Of a stretch of 64,000 nucleotides of DNA, positions 54,523 to 64,000 are shown piece after piece. Location of the stretch: NCBI GenBank assembly GCA_965248775.1, contig OZ252150.1, forward strand, positions 5,704,001 through 5,768,000, written 5' to 3'. The notes beneath the pieces are model-generated. The model saw only the letters and a program-made list of their open reading frames with translations. It was not told where the DNA came from and ran no database searches. Position 1 is the stretch's first letter, and the number at the start of each line of letters is the position of its first letter. The stretch comes from JBHHUI01 sp965248775. GTDB lineage: Bacteria > Chloroflexota > Anaerolineae > Anaerolineales > JBHHUI01. The position numbers and the translations under genes were made by a program.

Positions 54523-57500
54523 ATGTCGCAGGCGTCCGCTCATGGTTTGGGCAGCCCACACGCTGACAGATTGCTGGATGCTATTCGTTGGCGCTGCATA
54601 GGTCCACCGCGTGGGGGCCGCGTCGTTACAGTTGCTGGCGATCCACATGATATGGCCGTGTTTTACTTCGGCGCGTGTGCAGGAGGGGTGTGGAAGACAG
54701 CAGACGCCGGTATCACATGGCGAAATATCTCGGATGGATTCTTTCGTACAGCCTCGGTCGGAGCCATTGCCGTAGCAGAGTCTGATCCGAACGTTATCTA
54801 TGCAGGCATGGGTGAGGCAACGATTCGGCTGGACGTGTCACATGGAGACGGCGTGTATCGCTCTACTGACGGTGGGCAGACATGGACACATCTTGGTCTG
54901 GAGGATACACGTCACATAGGCAAAATCCGGGTGCACCCAACGAACCCGGACGTCGTGTATGTGGCAGCGCTCGGGCACGCCTTCGGACCCAATGAGTCGC
55001 GTGGCGTCTTTCGTTCCGTTGATGGCGGACAAACGTGGGAATGTATTCTATACAAGAGTGAGAACGCGGGCGCGATTGACCTCGTGCTCGACCCGCGCAA
55101 TCCACGCATCCTGTACGCGAGCATCTGGGAAGCGCGGCGCAGCTTTTGGAATTTCTCCAGCGGAGGGCCGGATAGCGGCATCTATAAATCCATCGACGGC
55201 GGCGACACATGGACTGAACTAACGGGCAACCCCGGCCTGCCGGAAGGCATCAAAGGCAAGATCGGTATCGCCGCATCTCCTGCGCAAGCGGGTCGCGTCT
55301 GGGCTGTTGTCGAAGCGCATAAAGGCGGATTTTTCCGGTCCGACGACGGTGGCGCTACTTGGGAGCTACAGACCGCTAAGGCCGACCTGCGCTATCGTCC
55401 ATGGTATTTCAGCCATGTAATCGCAGATCCCCAGAATGGGGACACAGTTTGGGTCCTCAATCTGAAAGCCTGGAAGTCCATCGATGGCGGGAAAACATTC
55501 ACGGAAGTGTCGACGCCACATGCCGACAACCATGATCTGTGGATCGACTCTCGCAATCCGCGCCGCATGATCGAGGGTAACGACGGAGGGGCATGCGTTT
55601 CTCTTAACGCTGGAGACACTTGGTCGACGATTTACAATCAGCTTACGGCCCAGTTCTACCGCCTTGACGTGGACAACCAGTTTCCGTATCGGGTTTACGC
55701 AACCCAGCAAGACAATTCCAGCATCAGCGTTCCCAGCCAGACGTCGCACGGCGCGATCACATGGTCTGACTGTTATCCGGCCGGGACAGGTGAGAGCGGC
55801 TTTATTGCCGTTCATCCAAAAGATGCGAACATTGTCTACGTGGGCGCGGTCGGCAGCTCGACCGGGGGCGGAGCGGCTTTGCAGCGTTACGATCACAAAT
55901 CGCGCCAGATTCGGCTTGTGAATGTCTGGCCGGAGGAGAGCAGCGGGATTGGGCCGAAGGAGCAAAAATACCGCTTCTCTTGGACATTCCCGATCCTGTT
56001 CTCTCCGCACGACTCGAATGTGATCTACACTGCCGGAAACATCGTGTTCCGTACAAACAACGAAGGCGAAAGTTGGGAGCCGATCAGCCCCGATCTGACG
56101 CGCAACGACGCGACGAAGCTTGAAGCATCGGGTGGTCCAATTACAAAAGACACAACTGGCGCCGAAGACTATGCCACTATTTCTGCGCTGGTCGAGTCGC
56201 CGCACGAGGCTGACGTTCTATGGGCTGGTTCGGACGACGGACGCATTCACCTCACTCGTGATGGCGGTATAAGTTGGAAAGATGTCACACCCGCAGCTTT
56301 GCCAGAGTGGGCCTACGTTCACTCTATTGAAGTGTCGCCGCACGATGCGATGACAGTTTACGTTGCGGCCACACGCTACAAGCTGGAAGACGTTCAGCCG
56401 TATCTTTACAAGAGCAATGACTACGGAGAGACGTGGATGCAGATCAACTCCGGCATACCCGCAGATGATTTCACGCGTGTCTTGCGGGCCGACCCAGTCC
56501 TGTCGGGATTACTCTTCGCGGGTACAGAGACGGGCGTGTACGTGTCATGGGACGATGGCGCGTCATGGAATCGTGTCCACTCCAATCTTCCGGTCACGCC
56601 CATCTACGATATGCGCATTAAGGTCAATGATCTGATCGCCGCTACGCACGGGCGTTCCTTCTGGATTATGGAAGATCTGACCCCCCTACGGCAGTATGCC
56701 GCCAATCCGGTTCAGACCGCGCCAACGCTGTACAAGCCCGGCGACGTCTATCGCCGGATTCCCGACCTTACCAGTGAATGGTTCGAAGGCGAGGGCAAGC
56801 AATATCACATTGGACTTGGCGCGCCGACGATATACATACAGCACACGTCTGATCTAGGGCAGACGGAGAGAGAGTTTCTCGACGCGGGAGAGAATCCGCC
56901 CGCGGGTGTGGTGGTATTTTATACGCTGGCGGGAAACCCGGCCGACGGCTTGGCCTTCTCTCTCACATTCGCCGATGAACGCAGCGGAGTGGTGCGGACG
57001 TTTATACCTAAACCGGCTGCCTCAACTGACCAAAGAGTTGATGATGCGCCAAAAGTCGCGAAGGACAAAGGACCATGGTTGCCTGCGGAGACCGGTCTCA
57101 ATCGCTTTGTCTGGGATATGCGCCATGCCGAGGCCACGCGCGTGCCGGGCGAGAAAATTGTGAAGGAGGGACATCGCGGTCCATTCGTCGTGCCAGGTGT
57201 GTACCACGTGACGCTTACCATGGGCGAGCAGACATTCAGCGAGTCATTCGAAGTTCGCGGAGACCCGCGTGTCTCGACGAGGCCCGAAGAACTGGAGGTA
57301 CAACTCGCTCTGCTCTTGCAGGTGCGTGACAAGCTTTCAGAGACTCACGCGGCGGTAAATTCGATTCGCAGTCTCAAGCGACAACTCATGGAATGGGAAC
57401 ATCGAACGAAAACGGACACTACGAGTGAAGACATTGCCCAGGCTGCCCGTGAGCTTTCGGAGCACCTGTCAACGATTGAAGATAGGCTAATCTTTCCAGA

Positions 57501-57744
57501 CGATGCCGAAGCCTACGCGAAGAAAATGAACTACGCGGCACGGTTGAACTACAAGCTCGCCGCGCTTATCCCGGTCATTGATAGTTCGGATGCGGCCCCG
57601 ACCCAGCAGGCACGCGAAGTGTTCGAGCTAGTCGCAGGCCGGATCGACACGCAGCTGGCCCACCTGCAGCAACTTATCGACTCAGAAGTACAAGCTTTTA
57701 ACAGTCGCGTGCTGACTTCGAAGCTTCCTGCGCTACTGGCGTAG
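54523..57744 (+). CDS. BNR/Asp-box (sortilin VPS10-like) propeller protein
   Basis: 1073 residues from ATG 54523 (AAGGAG 8 bp before; the open frame to 54409 lacks a ribosome site). Many Asp-box motifs of S-x-DGGxTW type occur: STDGGQTWTHLG, SVDGGQTWECI, SIDGGDTWTEL, SDDGGATWEL, SIDGGKTFTEV, TRDGGISWKDV, SNDYGETWMQI and SWDDGASWNRV. They form one or two 10-bladed propellers. A C-terminal region of about 300 residues contains a beta-sandwich (FVVPGVYHVTLTMGEQTFSE) and a helical end. Similar proteins are annotated as sortilin-like glycosyl hydrolases, but no catalytic activity is proven. No signal peptide is evident. Confidence 0.88.
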   Translation: MSQASAHGLGSPHADRLLDAIRWRCIGPPRGGRVVTVAGDPHDMAVFYFGACAGGVWKTADAGITWRNISDGFFRTASVGAIAVAESDPNVIYAGMGEATIRLDVSHGDGVYRSTDGGQTWTHLGLEDTRHIGKIRVHPTNPDVVYVAALGHAFGPNESRGVFRSVDGGQTWECILYKSENAGAIDLVLDPRNPRILYASIWEARRSFWNFSSGGPDSGIYKSIDGGDTWTELTGNPGLPEGIKGKIGIAASPAQAGRVWAVVEAHKGGFFRSDDGGATWELQTAKADLRYRPWYFSHVIADPQNGDTVWVLNLKAWKSIDGGKTFTEVSTPHADNHDLWIDSRNPRRMIEGNDGGACVSLNAGDTWSTIYNQLTAQFYRLDVDNQFPYRVYATQQDNSSISVPSQTSHGAITWSDCYPAGTGESGFIAVHPKDANIVYVGAVGSSTGGGAALQRYDHKSRQIRLVNVWPEESSGIGPKEQKYRFSWTFPILFSPHDSNVIYTAGNIVFRTNNEGESWEPISPDLTRNDATKLEASGGPITKDTTGAEDYATISALVESPHEADVLWAGSDDGRIHLTRDGGISWKDVTPAALPEWAYVHSIEVSPHDAMTVYVAATRYKLEDVQPYLYKSNDYGETWMQINSGIPADDFTRVLRADPVLSGLLFAGTETGVYVSWDDGASWNRVHSNLPVTPIYDMRIKVNDLIAATHGRSFWIMEDLTPLRQYAANPVQTAPTLYKPGDVYRRIPDLTSEWFEGEGKQYHIGLGAPTIYIQHTSDLGQTEREFLDAGENPPAGVVVFYTLAGNPADGLAFSLTFADERSGVVRTFIPKPAASTDQRVDDAPKVAKDKGPWLPAETGLNRFVWDMRHAEATRVPGEKIVKEGHRGPFVVPGVYHVTLTMGEQTFSESFEVRGDPRVSTRPEELEVQLALLLQVRDKLSETHAAVNSIRSLKRQLMEWEHRTKTDTTSEDIAQAARELSEHLSTIEDRLIFPDDAEAYAKKMNYAARLNYKLAALIPVIDSSDAAPTQQAREVFELVAGRIDTQLAHLQQLIDSEVQAFNSRVLTSKLPALLA

Positions 57745-57768
57745 AAGAGTGCCGACGGAATCATCCCG

Positions 57769-59025
57769 ATGAGGCAAACGAGAAATCTTGCCTACATCAC
57801 CTTTGCCGATTTCCTGGCGCGCGGGGCGTATCAGATGGGCAAGACGCCGCTCCTACCCATCTTTGCCGCGACATTAGGCGCAAGCGGCGCCTTTCTCGGT
57901 TTCATCGTTTCGGTGTCTACGCTCACCGGCATGCTGCTCAAGCCGTTCGTGGGGGTTTTCTCTGATCGCTGGGGGCGCCGTGTTTGGCTCATCGTTGGGA
58001 CGGCCTTCTTTGCATTCGTGCCATTTGTGTATCGCTTTGTGCAGTCGCCAGAGCAGCTCTTTGTCGTGCGGATTATTCATGGCATCGCGACTGCCATCTA
58101 TGGCCCCGTCACACTGGCCTACGTGGCGGAGCAATCCGGCGTAGGGGTTGCGCAACGCCTGGGCTGGTTTGGCATGGCGCGCACTGGCGGGCACATCGTC
58201 GGTCCAGCAGTTGGGGGCGTGTTGCTCCTGCACCTGGATCCGATTGCCATCTTCACGTTTGTCGGCCTCGCGAGTAGCCTGGTCTTCATCCCAGTTATCC
58301 TGCTTCAGGAGCGAGCGGGTTCCCGCCAAACAGGACGAATGTCGCTGTGGCAGCAGCTAACCCAGTCGCTTCGCGAGGGAATGCGTGCGTCGGCGGTGTG
58401 GCTGGCCGGCAGTATGGACGCTATCATGTATGCCGTCTTGTATGCAGCCCGTGCTTTCCTGCCGATTTATGCGCTATCACTCGATATCAATATAGCAGTG
58501 GTGGGCGCATTCTTCGCCGTGCAGGAAGCGACGCATCTATTGCTGAAGCCGCTCGGTGGAAGGATTGGAGATCGCGCTGGTAACCGGATAGCCATCTGCG
58601 CTGGAATGCTGCTGCTGGGGTGCGTATTGCTGCTGATTCCGTTCGGGTCTCATTCTACCGGGCTTCTCGCGCTATCGGCGTTGATGGGTGTCGCGCAGGC
58701 GCTCGTCTTTCCGGCCACGCTGACGCTGGTCTCAACACAGATTCGAGCCGAGCATGTCGGGGCCGGCATGGGATTGACAGGCACGCTGCGCAACGCTGGC
58801 AAGGTCGTTGGCCCCATTGTCCGCGGAGCACTTATCTCCATACTCGATTATGCGCTAATGTTCCAGTTGTTGGGAGGTCTGATTTTCGTAGCCGGAATGG
58901 TGGTCGGGCTGGCCGACACACACACATCCGCCCGAGTCCGCCACGTAGATGGGTTTTTGGAAGCTGAAGGAAAAGCGCTCCAGACACATCATCCTGACCC
59001 AAAAATTAATAGTCCAAAGATATAA
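57769..59025 (+). CDS. MFS transporter
   Basis: 418 residues with 12 predicted helices. The MFS loop 2-3 signature appears as FVGVFSDRWGRRVWLIVGTA, and a weaker second copy as PLGGRIGDRAGNRIAICAGM between helices 8 and 9. Related proteins export drugs or sugars; the substrate cannot be read from sequence. It starts 24 bp after the BNR protein, probably on the same transcript. Confidence 0.88.
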   Translation: MRQTRNLAYITFADFLARGAYQMGKTPLLPIFAATLGASGAFLGFIVSVSTLTGMLLKPFVGVFSDRWGRRVWLIVGTAFFAFVPFVYRFVQSPEQLFVVRIIHGIATAIYGPVTLAYVAEQSGVGVAQRLGWFGMARTGGHIVGPAVGGVLLLHLDPIAIFTFVGLASSLVFIPVILLQERAGSRQTGRMSLWQQLTQSLREGMRASAVWLAGSMDAIMYAVLYAARAFLPIYALSLDINIAVVGAFFAVQEATHLLLKPLGGRIGDRAGNRIAICAGMLLLGCVLLLIPFGSHSTGLLALSALMGVAQALVFPATLTLVSTQIRAEHVGAGMGLTGTLRNAGKVVGPIVRGALISILDYALMFQLLGGLIFVAGMVVGLADTHTSARVRHVDGFLEAEGKALQTHHPDPKINSPKI

Positions 59026-59088
59026 TCAACGCTCAAATAACGAATAGAATAAGCAGATATCCAATCAGAATTTATAAGGGAGAGGTTT

Positions 59089-59899
59089 TTGCCAACATTA
59101 AGTGAACATTTAGAAAATGATGAGATCATCTTACTCGACGCCGGGATTACCACCGAGATTCAGAAGCAAGGTGTGGCTCTGGATACAGAGGTGTGGGCCG
59201 GCATAGCCAACAAAACGCATCCCGACGTTGTACGTAAAGTCCACGAAGAGTATATCCGCGCCGGGGCGCAGGTTATTACTGCCAATACCTACTCCACTGC
59301 TCGCCATGTCTTGGATAGCATCGACCTGGGCGATGAGGTTAAGAGCCTCACTACAAAAGCGATCGAGTTGGCCAAAGTGGCCCGCGATAATGTTGCGACG
59401 GGCGAGATTTGGATTGCTGGGTCGATGTCAAGTATGGCCCCCTTGAACAGTTCGCATGAGGTTGCTACAGGTAAAAATATTGCAGCCAACTATAGAGAAA
59501 TGGCCGAAATTCTGAAGGAAGCCGGCGTGGATTTGATTATTGCCGAGATGATGAGGGAATTTGAGAATGCCCCTATAGTCATCGAAGCTGCTTTGGCGAC
59601 AGGCTTACCCGTCTGGGTAGGCTATAGCGCGATGCTGGCCGATGATGGTGTGAGTGTAATGAGCTGGCGCACCCGAGATGTCACCCGTGGGCTTCCCCCC
59701 GATGATTTCGAAGCGATTGTTGAGGCCACCGGCCCGCTCGGAGGAGCAGCAGCCGGAATCATGCACAGTCAGGTTGCCGAGTGAGTATGCTGAAGAAATT
59801 GAAGGCTGGATCACGGAGCATGGAGTTCAAATAGTCGGCGGTTGTTGTGGAACCGGTCCTGAGCATATCCGAGCACTCAAGGAGCGATTACACAACTGA
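59089..59899 (+). pseudogene. homocysteine S-methyltransferase family protein, internally deleted
   Basis: TTG 59089, preceded by GGGAGAGG. LLDAGITTEIQKQGVALDTE, YIRAGAQVITANTYSTARHV, EVATGKNIAANYREMAEILK and MSSMAPLNSS match the barrel of methionine-synthase-type or BHMT enzymes. The frame stops at 59784 after MHSQVAE. A second frame then gives PSEYAEEIEGWITEHGVQIV, then GGCCGTGPEHIRALKERL, the zinc-binding GGCCG end. Between them about 40 codons of the family are missing, so an internal deletion has also shifted the frame. Confidence 0.8.
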
Positions 59900-59984
59900 T
59901 CCATAGTCGAACACTTCCGAGCGTCACGTTCAGCTGGCGAAGGCAAGTGCAACCTGAGCATGTTATGGTCGCCAGTGCTATAGC

Positions 59985-60788
59985 TTAACGCTGCTGTTGC
60001 ATGAACCAGGCATACAGCGCCGGGTCTCGGTAGGCGCGCTCGAACGCTTGCCTGTGACCGGCGTCTGGATAGAGCGTCCACTTCAGTTCATCGTCGCACT
60101 CTGCTTGATAGTTTGTGATGACCCATTCATTGTAGTCCGGCTCGGCGATTGTATCTTGCGCCCCATGGATGACCCAGATTGGTATGTCGCGCAATACGCA
60201 TAGTATTTCCGGCACAGGCATGCCCGGAACTTGATAGCCGCTGCCCGAAACGCTCATCATGGCGGCGAAGCGGTCGGGATAGAGGGTTGCCAGGTACCAC
60301 GAGCCGTATCCGCCCATGCTCAATCCCGTAAGATAAATGCGACGCGTATCCACCTGGTATTGGGTGAGCACATCGTCCAGGAGGGCATTCATTGTCTGCA
60401 ATTGATCGCTCTCCCACCATAGCGTTCCCGGGAACGCCTGAGGCATGAGCACGATGAATCCAAAGTCGTCTGGCATTTCGTTTTGTTGCAGCACAGCAGG
60501 CAATCCATATTCCATAACGAATTCCGCGTCGTAGTCGGCGTCACCGGACCCATGTAGAAAAAGTATGAGCGGCCATGTCTTGTTGGGATCCTCACCGTAG
60601 CCTTCCGGCAGGTAGAGAAGGTAGCGTAATTCAGTGTGCTGTGCGGGCTGCCCCTCCAGCTGTTCCGGTATTTTGAATGTGAGTTGTAGATGCTGAGCGA
60701 CTGGGTATTCTGTGACCGATACGCTTGTGCAAGCCACAAGCGCGGCAGCCAACGGAATGCACACAGCAAATATTACACGTGACTTCAT
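59985..60788 (-). CDS. alpha/beta-hydrolase lipoprotein (esterase/PHB-depolymerase-like)
   Basis: 267 residues from the ATG at 60788; the longer frame lacks a signal sequence. The signal peptide MKSRVIFAVCIPLAAALVAC ends at a lipobox Cys, suggesting a surface lipoprotein. The catalytic triad: Ser in TGLSMGGYGSW, Asp in HGAQDTIAEP and His in YPDAGHRQAFE. LILFLHGSGDADYDAEFV gives the oxyanion-hole region. It probably hydrolyses esters outside the cell, near dienelactone hydrolase or poly(3-hydroxybutyrate) depolymerase types. Confidence 0.85.
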   Translation of the reverse strand: MKSRVIFAVCIPLAAALVACTSVSVTEYPVAQHLQLTFKIPEQLEGQPAQHTELRYLLYLPEGYGEDPNKTWPLILFLHGSGDADYDAEFVMEYGLPAVLQQNEMPDDFGFIVLMPQAFPGTLWWESDQLQTMNALLDDVLTQYQVDTRRIYLTGLSMGGYGSWYLATLYPDRFAAMMSVSGSGYQVPGMPVPEILCVLRDIPIWVIHGAQDTIAEPDYNEWVITNYQAECDDELKWTLYPDAGHRQAFERAYRDPALYAWFMQQQR

Positions 60789-61018
60789 CGGCTTAATCCT
60801 CTGCTGGCGTGAGCAACGTCTTGGGTAGGTTATCAGCGAGTTGCTGTGCCGATATGACCAGCGGCGGTAGGAGGGCGTCAGACCTGGGGGCACGATGGTG
60901 CTTCGACGGCGCGGCGGAATCCAATCGGGTGGGTGCTGCAGGCGTTTTTCATGGTGGCGGATGTGGCAATGCTCGCCCTGTGCCTGAATCAAAGGAACAG
61001 TTTCCACAGGGCAACACT

Positions 61019-63987
61019 CTAATCTGCCATCCCGCTGTTCTTCAGAAAGCTCTCTCGCACCTTATGATCGTCAAGCGTTGCCGCAAGCTCGTGCACGATG
61101 CTGCGGGCCAAGTCGGTCGCGTTCCGGGCTGCATCCGTGTCGCCCCGGTCTTGATTGAGGCGCGCGAGTTCGTTCAGGATCGGCCATTGCTCGCCGGGGA
61201 GTTGCAGCGCTTGCGATTTGGTCAGAGCCTCTTCCAGATGGCCGATCGCCGCGACTGAATCTTCTAATGCCTCCGCAAGTACTGCTTTACAGCGCGCGAC
61301 AACGATCTGATAGCGGGGATAGATTGCCACAGCGGCTTCCAAATTGGTGACATCGGCGGCGGCCACTTTCTCGTCGCCGCCGCGGAGCAGCGCTTCGGTG
61401 ACCGACCAGTATCGGAACCCGGAGTAATACCAGGAAAAATCTTTGCTGTCCTTGGCAAGCCGGGCTTGTTCATATGCCTTGTCCCAGTCCCCCAACATGG
61501 CATAGTCGGCGCACAGATGTGGAGAAATGGCGCGTCGAAAACCTGGATTCGGCAGAGTATCCATGTACTTAAGAGTCTTTTGGTGGGCCTTCAGTGCTGC
61601 CTCAGGTGACTGAAACGCCTGATGGACACTGGCACGCACGCTAAGCGCAGCCATATGCAGCAAGGGAACCACGTCGCGCACGCGCTCCAAAGTCTGCAGA
61701 GCAATGCTATGGGCTTCGCCGTAGGCTCCGGTTTCGAGCAACGCGACAACAAGATGGTTTTCACAGTTGGCCTGTTCCCAGACATTGTCGATTTCGCGAC
61801 TCACCGCATGCGATCGTCGAATGATCTCGATACCATCGTGGGGCCGCCCGCTGTTGATGTGGACACCAGCGACCAATATTTGCGAGTCCACTTCCATTGC
61901 GCGATTTCCTAGACCGGCGAATATACGGTAGGACTCGTTTGCGTATGCGGCTACCTTGTCCCACTGGTTCAGACCCGTGGCCGCGTCTGCAGCCCCGTTC
62001 AAGCTCTTGGCGACCAGATCGGCGTCCTCGACTTCGCGGGCCAATGCAACAGCGCGTTCCCCGTGCACAAGTGCCTGCTCGCGTTGGAAGCCATAGAAAT
62101 GGTTCATGCACAGGTTCCACTCGGTGACCGCCAAGCCAAACGCATCGTCACTCTTCTGTGCAACGCGCCGGGCTTCTTCCAATAGAGGCTTCGCGCCCGA
62201 AATATTCATGCGTCCGGTCATCTCCACCGTCGCAAGCAGGTTGAGTGCAGCGACCTCCATCCGGGGCAATTTTCGCTTGCGAGCTTCTCGAAGCATTTCA
62301 TCGTACACAGCCAGCGCCGCATCCCAAGTATTGGTGAGCTCGTGCGCGCGCCCTAACAGTTTATAGAGCCGACGGCGCTCTTCTGCCGACAGCTCAATAT
62401 CTGATCCGCCGTCTTCCGCGAGTGCGCGCTGAGCATGCTCCAGATGCAGCACCGCTTCCTGAACTGCGAATAGACGCATCGCGGCTTCGCCGGCTTGTAG
62501 GCTAAAGCGCACAAACTTCTCTTGCTTCCCGGCATTGCGGGCATGGTGGGCGAGCTGTGCAGGCGGCGCGTCGGATTTAGCGAGCGCCTGCAGTGCACGC
62601 TCGTGGAACAACCGGCGGCGTGCGTCGCCCGCTTCCGTGTAGACGACATCGCGAACTTTGTCGTGCGAAAACGTATACGGGCGCGCGCCGCTGGCAGCGT
62701 CGATGCGGTCCTCCACGAGCAGACGGCTCGCGAGCAACTCGTCGAGTATGGTCAGCCCATTTCCCGGCGGCACCTCAGCCACGCGGCACAGCATTTCAAA
62801 AGCAAAGTCTTGCCCCAGAACAGCTCCAGCGGCCAATAAGTCGAAGGCGGTCGGCGTCAGCAGCGCGAGGCGCGCCCGTAGGACATCGCGGACTCCGGCT
62901 GGAATGAAGCTCCGCAGGGCTGCCCGCCCGGACAGCCCGTCGCCCGAGTCGGCCAGCATCCAACCACCGTCCACGTCGGGATGCGGAACGATCACTTTGC
63001 GTTCGACGAGTACGTCAAGGGTTTCGGCCAAATAAAACGGCTGGCCGCGTGTCTCGGCGAATAGCCAGGCCCGCAGCGCTTCGTCGTCCGCAATGCCTAA
63101 TGCACGCAACAGCTCGCCTACATTGTCGCCCGACAGTGCGTGCAAGTTGGTCCAAGTAAGTGCCAGCTCCCGCTCAAGATTGCGCAACCACTCTTTAGCA
63201 CCGACGACGTACCGCGTGTAAATTGAAGCGCCTCGGCGCGGAATCCCAACAGCAATAGCACGGCCGCGCCCGACTCACCCCATCGCCGGGCAGAATAGTG
63301 CAGCACATCCAGGGAGGCTGTATCCGCCCACTGGATGTCGTCCACGAACAGCACCAGTGGGGCGCGTTCTGCCAGCGCCTCTCCCAACCGCGAAATAGAC
63401 TCAAACAAGCGTGAACGGCCGAGCGTGTCATCTTGGGTAGGTACGGGCAGTCCGGGGACCAGGTCATACAGCTCGGGCAGCAAGCGGCTCAACTCGGCCA
63501 GCCAAACACTACTCAGTGCGGTGACTGCTTCCGAGTCGCGTTCGAGACGCGCGCGCAGCGCTTCGACGATCGGTTGATACGGAAGGCGGCCGCCGGTCTC
63601 GTACGCGCGACCATGCAATACATCCGCACCTTGCGCCGCCGCCCATCGCAAGAATTCGCCAGCCAGCCGCGTCTTGCCGATGCCGGCCTCCCCACACAGC
63701 ATAACGATCTGTGCGACTCCTTTCCGAGCTGCGTGGAAACCAGACACAAGCTGCTGGTGCTCGCTGCCTCGGCCCACGAGCGGAATGGTGAGGACAGCGG
63801 ACCTTGCCGTCGAAGGGGCGATTTTGGGCTGCACTTGGGGTGCTGCCTCGCTGCGGATGCGTACGGCCAGGGCCTGCATAGCTGGGGTCGGCTCTACCTG
63901 TAACTCGGCGGACAGCAGGTCGCGGCATTTTTCGTAGGCTTTGAGGGCAGCCACATTGTCTCTGGCTGCAAAGTGAAGCTGCATCAC
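61019..63987 (-). pseudogene. BTAD/AAA/TPR regulator, 5' end outside the window, frameshifted
   Basis: Read on the minus strand. The end of a BTAD domain (ALKAYEKCRDLLSAELQVEP) is followed by an AAA/NB-ARC-like ATPase: Walker A CGEAGIGKTRLAGEF and Walker B LVLFVDDIQWADTASLDVL. The frame breaks near 63210. The second frame gives WLRNLERELALTWTNLHALS and a winged-helix-like linker, then about 15 TPR-like repeats (GRAHELTNTWDAALAVYDEM, YGAVHSIALQTL type) to 61019. This is the layout of SARP/AfsR- or MalT-like regulators. One base would restore the frame, so a sequencing error is as likely as decay. The N-terminal DNA-binding domain must lie beyond 64000. Confidence 0.85.
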
Positions 63988-64000
63988 GCGCCGATGCGCG

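Overview
The window looks like the accessory, IS-rich part of a moderately high-GC bacterial chromosome. My best guess is a Chloroflexota (Anaerolineae/Caldilinea-like) genome. The clues are lipoproteins and wall proteins with long Ala/Pro/Thr linkers, an RR-type lipoprotein sugar-binding protein, SH3b and LysM proteins, an HTH-DUF5679-like protein beside a tyrosine recombinase, and low-complexity Thr-Ala linkers. This is inference; no 16S or other marker is present.

Layout. (1) 1-14.2 kb: a tightly packed plus-strand helicase/nuclease and type III restriction-modification island. It holds the C-terminal half of a UvrD/RecB-type helicase-nuclease (frameshifted), Mod methyltransferase, Res endonuclease, a RecB-like nuclease-SF1 helicase (several frameshifts and a stop), a DUF559/Vsr-like nuclease fused to a RecQ helicase, and a small coiled-coil membrane protein. 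(2) 14.2-15.9 kb: small accessory ORFs including a HARE-HTH protein. (3) 15.9-27.3 kb: an integrated phage- or plasmid-like element with a ribbon-helix-helix protein, RepA-like ATPase, CHC2/TOPRIM primase, a small conserved phage-type protein, a terminase-small-subunit-like protein, a putative excisionase, an HTH-DUF5679-like protein and a tyrosine integrase. Two of its genes are broken by IS insertions, one of them a nested pair (an IS1182-family element containing an IS701-like element). (4) 27.4-31.5 kb: a membrane protein, a beta-propeller lipoprotein split by an IS1-like element, and tRNA-Arg and tRNA-His. (5) 31.9-35.8 kb: an rve-type transposase with a 19-bp tandem repeat at its end, hisS and a MOSC protein. 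(6) 36-43.7 kb: LysM and SH3b proteins, IS3, IS1-like and IS701-like copies, an interrupted tyrosine recombinase, three related ~26-bp palindromes and a RidA remnant. (7) 43.7-48.1 kb: a clean four-gene carbohydrate ABC transporter operon behind a consensus promoter. (8) 48.1-53.8 kb: an IS630 element, an IS630 remnant, a homoserine-kinase-like gene, a GNAT gene, a DUF1697 gene and an IS4 element. (9) 53.9-64 kb: a BNR/sortilin-like protein, an MFS transporter, a decayed homocysteine methyltransferase, an esterase lipoprotein and a BTAD/AAA/TPR regulator.

How parts work together. Mod and Res form a type III R-M pair. The flanking nuclease-helicases lie in the same orientation with overlaps or short gaps and look like one DNA-processing or defence operon. 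The 15.9-27.3 kb element has its own replication, directionality and integration genes. Target-site duplications allow exact reconstruction of the interrupted genes (sites at 19929, 23393, 28511 and 41827).

Caveat. Frameshifts are frequent even outside IS elements, so some broken genes may reflect sequencing or assembly error rather than decay. Several otherwise open frames are broken specifically by TAG; this is reported as a hypothesis only.
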